DNA from: Echiichthys vipera
Taxonomy: Eukaryota; Chordata; Actinopteri; Perciformes; Trachinidae
DNA length: 64,000 nucleotides
NCBI GenBank assembly: GCA_963691815.1
Contig: OY829656.1
Location: 12,553,412-12,617,411 of the forward strand
Reading direction: 5' to 3'
The translations under genes and the position numbers were made by a program. Positions 34,997-46,500 of the stretch are shown here, in pieces. Position 1 is the first letter of the stretch. Each line of letters begins with the position of its first letter. The notes below the pieces were generated by a model, which was given only the letters and a program-made list of their open reading frames with translations, was not told the DNA's origin and searched no databases.

Positions 34997-37576
34997 TGAC
35001 TCACAGTGAAAAGTTGGATTTTTGTTTTTCTACACTTTTTGGTCATTTAAGGTAGCAAAAACACAAAAACAGCTACCTCGATAGTGACATTTTGTGTTGG
35101 AAGTGGAGAGTTTGCACCTAATATATATATATATCTGGGCAGCAATATGGTGGAAACAAATGTTATAAACGCGATTTCGAAGGTGTTTTTAAAAGGCATT
35201 ACAACTGTACAACTGCTTTTTAGATTGTTGCTCTTTGACCTGGATGCAGTCTATATTCACTGGTATAAAATGAAAAATATTTAACATCAAAGGCTCAACA
35301 AATCTGAATCTCTTTGAGGGTGGATTCTGCCTTAAAAAGAAAATAATTCTCGGAGCCTTTCAACTCCACCGCACGCTCCACATCTACAGGATGTATGAGA
35401 GAGAGAAAACATTGGATGGTAAAATGTTCCAGGTTCATGGGATGTGTTTAAATCTGGTGTTGCTCAATCCAAGAGCAGATAGCGGCTCCTTCTCATTTTA
35501 TTACTCTTTAGAACCGTCCTCAGAGTGTTATGTTATCAGAGTGGGAAAAGGGAGGGAGTACACAGACAGCTGAACAAAAGCAATGCAAACAGCTGTGCCA
35601 GTGCAAACAACAGTCAGATTAGTTGTGAGTGAAAAAGTTAGGCAGGCCTGAACATTTTTCTACTGTACTGGGTTGAGATTAGTCATTAAACCAGATTGTA
35701 ATCACTGGTATCAAACGTGAATAATTCAATGGCTCATGCCTGCACCAATGCATTCAGAGGATGGTTCTCAGACTCAAACGTTTCTCACTTGAGGTGGCTG
35801 GCTGCAGTAGGAGGACCAGTGTTGATACAGCTGATCTCTGTTATTCCAAGTGAAATATATGGCCCTGTTTGTTTTCAGAGATAGACCTAACGCTTTGCTT
35901 CAAGTTCATATTTATCTATCAAGGGAAATATGTCAGTGCAGATCCAGTTTGTACTTTTTAGTCTCTTCCACTCATTATGCTACTGAAGAGGAATTTACCT
36001 GCCTGTGCCTTTATTACATACAGAAACATCTGCTTTGAAAGTGTCATGTTTCTTAAGGGATTATCAGATTGTGTTCAAACTGTGACTTCTCACCTCTGTC
36101 TTCACATCATTTAAGCTAAAAATACATAAAAGAACCATACTTAAATACAATTATTCGCCTGTGAACTTCATATGATGAAAGGTGGATTTTATGAGCCGTG
36201 CTCTAACAGATATGAACATTGTTCTGGGCCTGTTTAAAAATGACATCCCCGCAACACCCTGAAGGTGTTGAAAGTGTGCCAGTAACAGTGGATAGCAGTA
36301 ATTTGGTTTGCACTTTGGAGTTGCGTGCAAGAGAGTATACCTCGTAGAGCTGCTGCTGCACACCCATGTGATGGATTTCCCCTCATGAAGGTTTGATTGG
36401 TATCTATCTGAGAAAACATGAAAATGAATAAAAAGCAGTGTTTCGATACTTTTGTCAGAAGTTAAGATAATGCTTACTGTTGGAGAACTCTCAGCAGAGG
36501 TTTGTTTAGATGCAACAATAACCCAAGAACTATGGAAATGTCATACCTGTAAAATTACTGAGGACAAATTGGTCTTTGCCTATACTCTCACACAATGTGG
36601 TTTGGACACTCAAGACGATATTCAGGTTAGACTTTGCTGAAGTAATGATATTACCTCAGTGGTGCATGAGGCAATACAGTATTCCTCTACGTCTTTGGAG
36701 GGAAGGGGAAGTCCCCGCGTCTGTGTGCTGTTTGACTGGACTGGTTGAGTAATGCAGCCTGGGATTAGGTGGAGCAGCCTCACAGCAGAAAACCCTCCCT
36801 CACACTGATCTGTCTGGACCCACACAAGTGAAAGGCTGGATCAGAACCACAGCTGGCCCCCATCCACTGTGTCAAACCATTCATACACGGATCTTAAAGC
36901 TGGAACATAAAGGTCTTTTGTGTAGTTATAAGTGAAAAAATGAACAAAATCTACAATACATTATCAACCATTGCCAAATTTGTATGAGAGGACGTATGAG
37001 ATGTATAAGCCATTTGATTTATGTTCATTGGCTATGTTCAGATACAGGAAGTGTAACATTCTTGTACCACTGAGGATTAGTCTTGACAATAAAACATGTA
37101 GTTGCAGCAGTTTCCCACAAAATGGCAATGCAAATTAGTTGATTATGAATGTATTTTTTTTAGGAGACAGAGTTTACATTCGCTTGCTGTGCCTCTGTGA
37201 CTTCATGTGACTTTGTGTGTACATTTCTAACTCCCCCGTCGGCCATGAACTGTTAGTTTCCACCTGTTTTACGAGCATTTTAAATGTTGTGTAAGAAAAC
37301 CTGACTGGAAATGCTAGTCTAGTTGTGAGGGCAAAGAGTTTGCATATCACAGAAAAGTACACTTGGGAAAACAAAGATTTGCAGGAATAAATAGTGAGAT
37401 GAATGAAGGCGCATTTGTCACTGTTTGAATGTTCCTTATGAGAAAGGATTAGATATTGTTTGCATCATAGCAAAAGTTAAAACAAAGATTTGTAGAGCTG
37501 TAAAACCTTCACTTGCTTGAGTTACTGCAAAGCCAGTGACAATTTTGTTGCAAAATCCTGAATGTTTAACATAAGT

Positions 37577-37900
37577 TTGGCCAGTAAAATATTTGTTTAC
37601 CCAACACATGGATGTGGATAATATTTTCAATATTTTGAGGCATAAAGCATGTCCTGTGGGTGTTTGCTATAGGTGTGGTGACCAGTCAGCTGGGTTGTGG
37701 CTACTGAGGCTAGTGGCCGCATAGCTGGGAAATCTGAGCACAATAACATATGCAGAAAGCAGTATGAAGCAAAAGGACAGCGAAGATTGACGTTTCTGCA
37801 CCTTGGCTTCATGCTAATTCAAAGTTGACAGCTTATCAAGATAAGTGGCGTGTTGTGGTGGGAAGGGGGGAAGAAACGATAATAATGATAAGGATCTTGA
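37577..37900 (+). repeat. duplicated segment, copy B
   Basis: Direct-orientation partner of 34676-34996, with its start offset by 2901 bp. The 22-bp block at 37827-37848 is the same as in copy A. No terminal inverted repeats or target duplications were seen. Confidence 0.85.
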
Positions 37901-40336
37901 ACATTCTCACGTCCTTTAAGCAGTCTGGCTTGTCATTGTGCTTCCTATAAATAAAGAGTACTTTTACTATCAATGATTTGGTACATTACTTTACCCATTG
38001 TGGTTATTTAAAACACTCAAATATATAAACTGGAGTAAAGGGCCATACACTTTTTTGGCCTGACTCTCCAGACACGCTCCTCAAAGAATGTGCCTGAGCC
38101 TCACCATATCAAATCTAATATGGCCCGGAGCACTAATTTGGTTAAAATGAATTACGCTTTATCAGTGGCAGAAAAACAACTCAATGTGTAATGTGTCAAC
38201 ATTAAATCATTAGACAGATGTTTAGGGTTGCAGTTTAAAGGCACAGTTAAAAAATGATTCATGCTGGGATGTGACAGAACGAGAATTAATGAGCAATCCA
38301 ATCATACAAGTGGTTAAACAAACCACCAAAGACAGAAAACACCCCTCATTTAGTGTTGAAAGACAGCAGCAAATATGTGATAGCCCCCTCCCTCCTTAGC
38401 CATCCTCATTGCTTTTTTTGCAACATCTCAGTGGAAAACTAATCAAACTGTAATTTACAAATGTATAATTGTGTATACAAAGAACTGTGTTTGCCTAATT
38501 AGAAAAGAAACACTGATTAGTCTGAGACAAAGACGAGGGTGGGTGAAAACTATGCAGAGCATCTTGATGAGAACCTTTATTACATGGTTGTTTATATTGT
38601 AGCACTGGGGCTTGTCACATATTTTTCATAAAGTAGTGTGATACTGAAGGAAGGAGTGGACTGCACTGCTAACTCTGCACCAATCAGCTTTATATAACAG
38701 GGTGAAAATTGGCTGTATATTATCAAAAGATTACAATCTAAGCATGTTGGTGTATGCATGCAATTCATGCCATATCCTGCAAATGCCTGGAGTTAAACAG
38801 GCAGACTTAAGATACATGAACGAGACTTCAAACAGTGTGAGGCCCAAACAGCATACAGAAAAAATTCTCTGCTGGCAGTCTATCATTAATGACATTAGTT
38901 TAGATGGAAAAGTAACAGCAATTATTGAGAAAACGTGTAAGTTACAGTTTGTATGGTTTTGATTGAGAAATTTTCTATTTGAGAATTTAACACAGCAATG
39001 CCATGATGAATTCAATAGGCATCAGCGAGAGCAGGTGAGGAATGAGGTGATAGATTGGGTGTGTGTGTTGCACAGCTGGTTTGTGTGTTTCTCCTGAGGC
39101 GGCAGTGGCAGCCTCTCTGGGGTGTCTACAGTGTAGTGTCCTTGGAAAGGCTCACATGGACTCCCACGATCTGGTCCAGGCTTTAGTCCCAGCATGCAGC
39201 AGTGTGGAATGACAGATTGGAACGTTGAGGGAAGTGTTTAACCCTTGCCACCACTCCAATTAGCCAACTTGTGTTCTATTTCCTAAAAGATCTCGAAAAC
39301 ATTTTTATCATAGAGGGGACTTTGTTTGGGCATGAAAGAAAGAGAGATCTTCGTGTCTCCACTAAGGTTCGGTCGCAGAGTTTTTGCCGGATGGTTTGGT
39401 TTAGCATAGGAAGACATCTTTGCAGTCCTCAGGCTTGGGTTAGTAAATAAGAGTCAGACTTAAATTTGTTTAACCTGCTGCTGGGATTAAAGGTTGGAAA
39501 CAGCATCTACGCTTCAAGCCTCTGGGTGCACATTTCCCATAAAACATGGTAGTATCAACATCTTTGGAGCACAATGACTGGTGTATGTCACATGGTACAG
39601 TTTATCCTATGAAGGCTACCATTTAAGTTTTGAGGAATCTGTTGTTTTACAGCAGTAAACATTCCATTCAGTTTAAGTACAAAATGGAAGCTAGTTAGCA
39701 TTAGCATTAATTCCCGCTAGATGTTACTTTACATTCATGCTAATGTCTCTATAATAATCTGCCCAATCTTTAACTGCTGTTCTGTCTTTCATAGGTTCAG
39801 ATGTGGTGATAGTGAAATGACCAGAATGACAAAATACTCCATGAAAACAAATGATTACCTGGAACTTCAGCCCTCCATAAGTTTACCCCCTGATTAGAAT
39901 CACAGCACGGAGTAAGGTATGGAGAGTATTCGGTTGTTAAGACGTGACGTAACACCGTTTCAAAGTATGATATCTGGGTCCAAACCGTTCTTGGCCTCAT
40001 ATTTCAACGTCGCAGTGCCGTGTTCCCCGTTGTTTGAACAGATCTCAGTTTTTAAAAAACAACGTAATTGTCATTTTACCTTTTTCTTATCAATGAAAAA
40101 GATGTCTAACTTACAAAAGTGGTGAGCGTAATTGTTCAGATGTTCGGCCGTTGTTGTCTTTTTTGTTTCAATGGAGCGTTTGGACCCGGAAATCGTATTT
40201 TGAAAGGGTGTTATGTCAGACTTAACAGCAGGATTGTACGGAACACTTAGGGCGCACTCACACTGTCCTTCCGCACCGGGCCAAAACCGTGTTTTCAGCT
40301 AAAGCCTAGTGCGTTTAAGCAGTGTGAGTGCACCCG

Positions 40337-40492
40337 CGGGGGGAGGGGGAGGGGGGACAAGTACCCTAAAGCCCGGGGCGCGGTGCGGAAGGACAGTATG
40401 AGTGCGCCCTGAAATCAAAGGCCGCACTCACACTGTCCTTCCGCACCGCGACCCGGGCTTTAGGGTACTTGTCCCCCCTCCCTCTCCCCCCG
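40337..40492. repeat. fold-back inside the Harbinger-like element
   Basis: Arms 40337-40406 and 40423-40492 are inverted repeats over 70 bp with three mismatches and a 16-bp spacer. The outer part of each arm is a G-rich/C-rich tract. Confidence 0.9.
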
Positions 40493-40512
40493 CGCCCCAG
40501 CCCCGTTTGTAC

Positions 40513-40764
40513 TCACACTGCCTTGGCCTCGGCCAATGCTTCTTGCTGTCCATATGTCATCACGCCGTAACACGTCACACGCATTGATCGCGCGTGTGTG
40601 GCTTTGTTTACAAATATTTCCGTAGACCTCAGAGTTTTTGTGCGTCTTGTCGACTGTTTTTGAATATTTTCATCCGACCAAATCTGCAGTAAACACTCAA
40701 CCTCCGCATCACACCAACGTGAACCTTTCACCGCCATTGTTGTTGTTGTTAAATGTCCGCGCAT
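40513..40764 (-). pseudogene. Myb/SANT-like DNA-binding fragment of the element
   Basis: The 83-codon frame contains SRWCDAEVECLLQIWSDENI, which resembles the first helix region of Myb/SANT-like domains found in the second ORF of PIF/Harbinger transposons. The frame then loses similarity. It is read as a remnant carried by a non-autonomous element, not a host gene. Confidence 0.5.
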
Positions 40765-41029
40765 GGTCCGTCCTTCTATTTACATGTCCGAACAGGCGCA
40801 CATACTGCTACCGCCGTAGGGCTCGTGCTCGTGCTCGTACACGTGCGCATGCTCGTGCTCGTACATGTGCAAACGGCTCTGCTAAAGCCCACCTCTTTCA
40901 AGCGAGCTGTGGACGGCCCGCTGTCCGCAGTTATGCGTGGAACGGGTGCACTCACACTGCTTAAACGTACTAGGCTTTAGCTGAAAAAACGGTTTTGGCC
41001 CGGGACAGAAGGACAGTGTGAGTGCGCCC

Positions 41030-42608
41030 AAAGATGGGGTTAGCAACAGCGTATTATGTTAAAAACCATGAGCACTGATATGGGGAAAATGGTCACTGTC
41101 AAAACTTCAAAAAGTATTTGTTTTGCTGATTAACATTTTGACTTAACAAGTCACAACAGCCAAGAATATACTGATTTCTTAGCCAAATTAATTCTAATTT
41201 CAGTTTGACTTTAAGAAAGTTTCCTTCCTCTCCTAGGTGTTGCTGGACTTGAGAGGATACCAATTAAACTTCTCAACACCTGATCTCAGTGCTGACACTG
41301 ACAACAATAAGGAGGAAATGCAGTGGTGTTCAGGGATAATGACCCTTTTCTCTACAGGTTTTCAAAACTCTTAAAGTCTCCCAAGCTGCCAATCAGCACC
41401 TGATTAACACCAAAGGCCACCCTTCCTGCTTTCATCTCTACAATGATCTACCCTTTGAGTGAAATGGAGACTGTGGACTTGTCAAATCCAAGTCTGTGGA
41501 CAGTCTGTGTCTTGTTATTAGCACCTCAACAGGTTTTACTGAAGCCAAGAAGGAATAAAACTTGGACAAACTCAGGCTGCTTTTCTCCCCCTTTTCTCCT
41601 CAAAGCTTAAAGCGGCAAGGAAATGATCATTATGCTCCATCATGACCCCAACGTGTTTTTTTGGAAAAATGTTCAAACCAGCTTTTACATTCTGTTATTT
41701 TCTTGGACCATTCTATCTACTCAACATGATTGCTTTGAACTTAAATGTCAAAAAAGAAGAAATTCAATCTGAACCACTCAAATGCTTTTCTCTGACAACT
41801 GAAGGAAATTCTTGCAGGTTAACGATAGGTCAGCACTGAACGGGAGACTTAGGCTGATACATTTACAGAGTCTCAGGAGAGGGGCTATCTGATGGTCCAT
41901 CTGGTTACAAGGTATAATAGGACTGGGTCACAGGTGAGCCACAGATGGTAGTGGTATATGTATCAGTGTGGCTAGATCATAATGGTGAATGATTCATGAA
42001 CTACTGTTCTACAGGCCGTAGGGTTATTCTAAATAAACACTAAGCTTACAGTATTTAACTTGCCTTTTTAATTATAATGTACAAGATTTGAAATTCCACC
42101 CTAACACCTAATTTTTATTTATAGTCATTGTGTAGGAGGGGCAAGTAAAACAGAGCTTCATGTTTGTTGATCTCAAAGCCAAAATGATTTAATGCATCTT
42201 GATGTCTGAGGTATTCATTTCCATTTTACAATACCTTTGGGGGGGGGGGGGGGGGGGGGGGGTTCTACAACCTTTGCCCTAGTCATCAAAATTATGTATG
42301 ATTCTCATTCCAAAGTGTTATGTTCCCAAGTAATCCACACAGCAAAAAGAGTGAGCGAGACACAAGCATGAATTTTACTATGTACTCTGTTCTTTTTCTT
42401 CTCTGATTTCTTTAGTGACTCTAGCGAGTATACGGTTACTGAATCTACAACACAAAGCAACTTTGAAGTGAAAGCAAATTAAAGCAAGGTAACCTTTGCA
42501 GAAACCATCCACAAGTGATGATTATGGAATAATGCTACATGCTAAATGCTACTGTAACAGTAGCACAAGTGACGAAGAGTTATAGAGTTGCTAACATTGG
42601 GTCGCGTC
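41030..42608. other. intergenic, with a G24 run
   Basis: A 24-bp G run lies at 42239-42262. No gene or clear transposon is recognised. Confidence 0.6.
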
Positions 42609-42741
42609 TAGATGGTAATCCAAGATTTGCGAAACTCTCATAGGATGGTTAAAGTTAGACATTGACCTAGAATGGTTAAGGTTAGGGCAGGTCGTAGGGC
42701 AGCGGGTCGCGCAAGAGTTTCTGCAAAGCTATTACCATCTA
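42609..42741. mobile_element. fold-back MITE, copy A
   Basis: The ends TAGATGGTAAT and ATTACCATCTA are perfect inverted repeats, and looser pairing continues inward (GATTTGCGAAACTCT with AGAGTTTCTGCAAAGC). A related copy lies inverted at 43600-43727. Confidence 0.6.
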
Positions 42742-43135
42742 ACTGTAACATTTACCACTTTAAGCGACTGGTCATACCAGACGAAAAAAGGCTGTAGCAG
42801 CACCCCTGAGTGTATTAATTAAAGCAAGGTGTCTTTTATTACTTATGAATTCAACTTTCCATCTGAAAGAGGAAAAATATGTCAGTTCCTCTTTCAAAAG
42901 CTAAATCGTCTCGCTTTAAAGCTAAAGCAAAACAACAGATCAGAGGTCAAACTTCAACTGCTCAGTATTATTTGCATGTTTGTTTATGCGGCCCCATGGG
43001 GCTCCCACTTCAAAAGTTAAAAACATAGAAAGTTTTGAAGAAAGAAGACATGTTCTTTATGTTGTCACCATTGAACTATTCCCATATGCGATGTCTCCTT
43101 CATAAAAACCTCTTCAAAGCATGTGCAAGGATGTA

Positions 43136-43138
<3 letters not shown>

Positions 43139-43182
<44 letters not shown>
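43139..43182. repeat. (AC)n microsatellite
   Basis: About 22 AC units. Confidence 0.97.
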
Positions 43183-43184
<2 letters not shown>

Positions 43185-43599
43185 AGCACACTGAGTTATA
43201 TTTCTGATGACGAGGCACTTTCTGTAGGTTTGCCACACTCTGGTCTTTTAGGAGCATGTTTATTTGAGTCCAGCTCAACAACACATGCATATAGTATTTT
43301 ATTACTAAAGCATCACCATAGGACGTTAAGGGGAGATTTGGGGTGTGCTTACAGGAAAACACAACCACTTATTAAAGTCTAGACGCAACATGAAACCATC
43401 AGAAGTCCTGTAGTAAGAACTCATAGGCTCTCATGGACAGAATAGTCAGTGTCTGCTGTTGTCTGTTCAGTGAGTTAGGAGAAATTTAGTGCTATCATCA
43501 GTACATTTATTGTTAAGCATCACCATAAGCCAGTACATTACATGCATCATACAGAAGTAGGACAAGAGGACAAACAACACCTAGGTCATGTTCCTGTCT

Positions 43600-43727
43600 T
43601 GATGGTAACCCTAGATTTGTAAAAAAACTCATAAAAACTTTTGCGAGACACGCCTCCCAATGACATATATTCATCTTAACCATTAGAGGTCAATGCCTAA
43701 TCCTGACTATCTCGCGAGACTCCATGG
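43600..43727. mobile_element. fold-back MITE, copy B (inverted, decayed)
   Basis: The left end GATGGTAACCCTAGATTTG matches copy A. Its reverse complement shares TTAGGCATTGACCTCTAATG with the copy A interior (TTAGACATTGACCTAGAATG). The right terminal repeat is not intact. Confidence 0.5.
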
Positions 43728-45956
43728 TCATTGTCTTATCCACCAGTTTAGCAGCTGTAGTCATAAAAATGCAAATGGTCTACAAGAAAAGTATTTCTAA
43801 CACAAAAGTGTAGTCGTGAAAGTCTGATATGCAAACAAAGAAGCATAAGTCCGTTTTTCTTGAAGATGACCCATATTCACTTGTAAAACTTACAACTCTA
43901 ACACTTTTTAACTTTTTATTTCCCTCGCAGCAGAGCCAAGACATTCCACAATATCCAGAGGTCTCCCACCTGCAGCACAGTGATGATATCTAAGCTAGAT
44001 TTACAAGCTCTGAAAGTGCATTCTGGTGGCTGAACCTCCATGCAGAAGAAAATAAACCTGCAGGCAGGGCTCAAGGGAGTAAGAAACCTTTAGTTTTAAA
44101 ATAATTTCCTGTTCCATCATCTCCTACAGGCAAGTACACGGAGGGCTATATCCACCACACAATGGGTTCTCTCATAAAGATAAACCCACGTGTTTAAACA
44201 GATCATCCTAATATCATTAGAATTAGTCAGGAAAGCAGGAACTCATTTTGGAGTCTCAGCTGAGGGGTGCAGTCCTTAATTTGTGAGCTGCTTATGTAAC
44301 CATAACACTTAGGTGTCCTAATTGGTAATGCTATGAGCCCCCCAAAAAAGCTCACTTTGCAAAAGAGAAAATTGATTATACTACAAGTAAGGTGCATCTG
44401 ATGAGTCTGCAAGTATGAGTCTTGTCATTTTGAATAATGACTTACCATTACCATGATCTTGTGACCTTTAACAAAAGAGAGAAGAAAATTTGAGGGCTGT
44501 TTGGCTCAGCCTCGGGCAGTATCTCAACATTCAAAGAGAAATCGTGAGCACTTTTGGAATGAAAGCATTTCTCTAATCTTTTAGCGAGACATTGAGATAG
44601 AGAACATAGCAAGGTGAAAGGAATGGGGCTGCCTGTGTCTCTGCACAGGAACAGGTCTCAGGAGTCCGGAGGTCTGGCCCACTCTTCAAATGGCACAGTG
44701 TTTGTTGGGGAATGTGCAATTATGGAGGCCAGGCCTTTGATCCGAGTTTTCCATCAGGGCTAAATTGTCCTCACATTGAGCGCTGCAGTGTATCTTTGGG
44801 CACTCCTTTATATTCCGCTGCTCTTTCATGTGCACCCCTCTGGAACTCAAAGCATCCCCTCTTGAAAAGTGAGCTTTGGCCTGTCCATGCTCCAGTGCAG
44901 GACGAAAGGCCAGTGTGTGTGTGTTTGTGTGTGTGTGTGTGCGCGTGTGCAAATGACAATACAGTATGTAACAAGTCATCTTACAGAAAGACTCAAGAGT
45001 TTGTTTAAGAGGCGAGTTGTGCGGTAAAGAAAAAGGATATAAAAGTGCTGGTGTATATGGATGTGTTTGGAAAGGTTTGACTTTATGTTGCATGTGTTTA
45101 AGTGTGTAAAAGAAGTGTTTGTGACAGGAAGTTTGTGTGCCTGCGCTTGCGTGTGTTTGAGCCTGTGATTGTGATTCTTTCCACATGCTCCCATGTGTTA
45201 TCTGTCCTCTTCATAATAACCACCTCTGTCAGATTAACCAGAGGGACTTTCTCTCTTTCTTTATTTTTTCTTTAAGAGAGTGACCTTAGTTAATCCTTTA
45301 ATTCAAACATAAAGGTTGTACGCTTCTTATGCTTTCCTCTAAAGGATTCCCTCATAAACTGATTGCACTATGAGTTGATGTGAGCAATTGCAGAGGGTAT
45401 TAATATCAGTAGACACCTCAGATCATCACAGATTGGTTCCTCAACAAGATGGAGATAATGTGTGTCCTCATGTGACTTAATCGTCAGACACTAAATGAGC
45501 CGCTATAATAATGAACCTAAAGTGAGACCAGATGTTTTATAAGGAAGTCAAATAACAGTGCCCATAGACATATGCTTCACGGGAATGTTTTATTTAAAGC
45601 CTTCATGTGAGTATTTTCCGGCGTTTTCCATGTTTTCATTTATAATGGTAATCAGTCATTGGCTGTATTTGCTGTAACTGTGTGTAATAATTTGCTCTGA
45701 AGGCTACATGAATCAGTGGATGAATACATTTTTTTTAAAAGAATAGAACTATGAATAATTCAGTTTTATTCAAAGTGTCCTAGGGAGAAATGGAGTAGCA
45801 TCCAATAATGTTATATTTCCAGAAAATTTAATAACGTCTGAAAATTTAATAAAATGTGCACTTCCCGACCAAAACTGTAGTAAAACCCAATAATGTAATA
45901 CTGTAACTGTAACAATAATGTAGTAAAATGCCTTGACTTTTTATATCATTTTTTCG
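43728..45956. other. intergenic, nothing recognised
   Basis: Short GT tracts near 44916-44944. No supportable gene. Confidence 0.6.
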
Positions 45957-46089
45957 CTTTGGTAAAATGGACAATCCTTGCACAACAACTAATCAGCATG
46001 GCTATGGGCTTGTTCATAGTTGTTAAACCTAAAATCTTCATCACAGCAAAAGCAACAAATCTAAAAACGAAAACATCATCCAGCTTCAG

Positions 46090-46500
46090 AATATTTTCTG
46101 TCTGTCTGTTGGTTGGTCCACCACTTTGGCCTGACTTAAATATCTCAGCACAACAACTAGTGGATGGATTGCATATACAATTGTGTTCAAACGTTCTTAG
46201 TCCCCAGTTGATAAACACTTTGGTGATCACCTGACTTCCCCCTCTAGCATCACCATTAGGTTGACACTTTTGACAACTATAGAATGGATTGTCATAAAAT
46301 TTGGTACAGACATTCATGTCCACTTCAAATTATTTGTATTATTTTGGCGACCTCTGAAGCTAGACTTTTTGTCTAGCTTCAGATTTTCATCGTCCAATTC
46401 TTTGGTTTCAAACCACATGCCTGAAAAGCTAATGCCATCATTGGCCCCAGGTGTACTTTGTGTTTATTAGAAAACGTTAACATGCTAACACATTAAACTA
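46090..46500. repeat. dispersed teleost repeat, decayed
   Basis: Phrases such as ATGGATTGTCATAAAATTTG, GGTACAGACATTCATGTCC and TTAACATGCTAACACATTAA belong to a repeat present in many fish genomes. An open frame of 125 codons across it (45946-46323, minus) is incidental. The family name is uncertain. Confidence 0.55.
46353..46383. repeat. hairpin, 13-bp arms, T5 loop
   Basis: Arms 46353-46365 and 46371-46383 are exact inverted repeats around TTTTT, inside a decayed dispersed repeat. Confidence 0.9.

Larger units (their letters stand above)
34046..39900. other. intergenic, contains a dispersed duplication
   Basis: Apart from the two related segments at 34676-34996 and 37577-37900 and a short TA repeat (about 35121-35132), no gene or complete mobile element is recognised. 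Confidence 0.6.
40250..41029. mobile_element. PIF/Harbinger-like element with 86-bp TIRs
   Basis: The left end 40250-40335 and right end 40944-41029 are inverted repeats over 86 bp with about five mismatches, starting GGGCGCACTCACACTG. Each TIR itself begins and ends with an inverted 16-mer. The interior holds a degraded minus-strand frame (40513-40764) with a Myb/SANT-like motif. The 3-bp flanks, TTA and AAA, do not match, so the expected TWA target duplication is not proved. Confidence 0.75.

Noticed and set aside
34522..37812. Similar short minus-strand peptides at 34522-34882 and 37436-37812
   Set aside because: The resemblance follows from the DNA duplication; indels that are not multiples of three and non-synonymous changes throughout argue against coding.
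45946..46323. 125-codon minus-strand open frame
   Set aside because: It lies across a dispersed fish repeat; the similarity is to the repeat, not to a protein.
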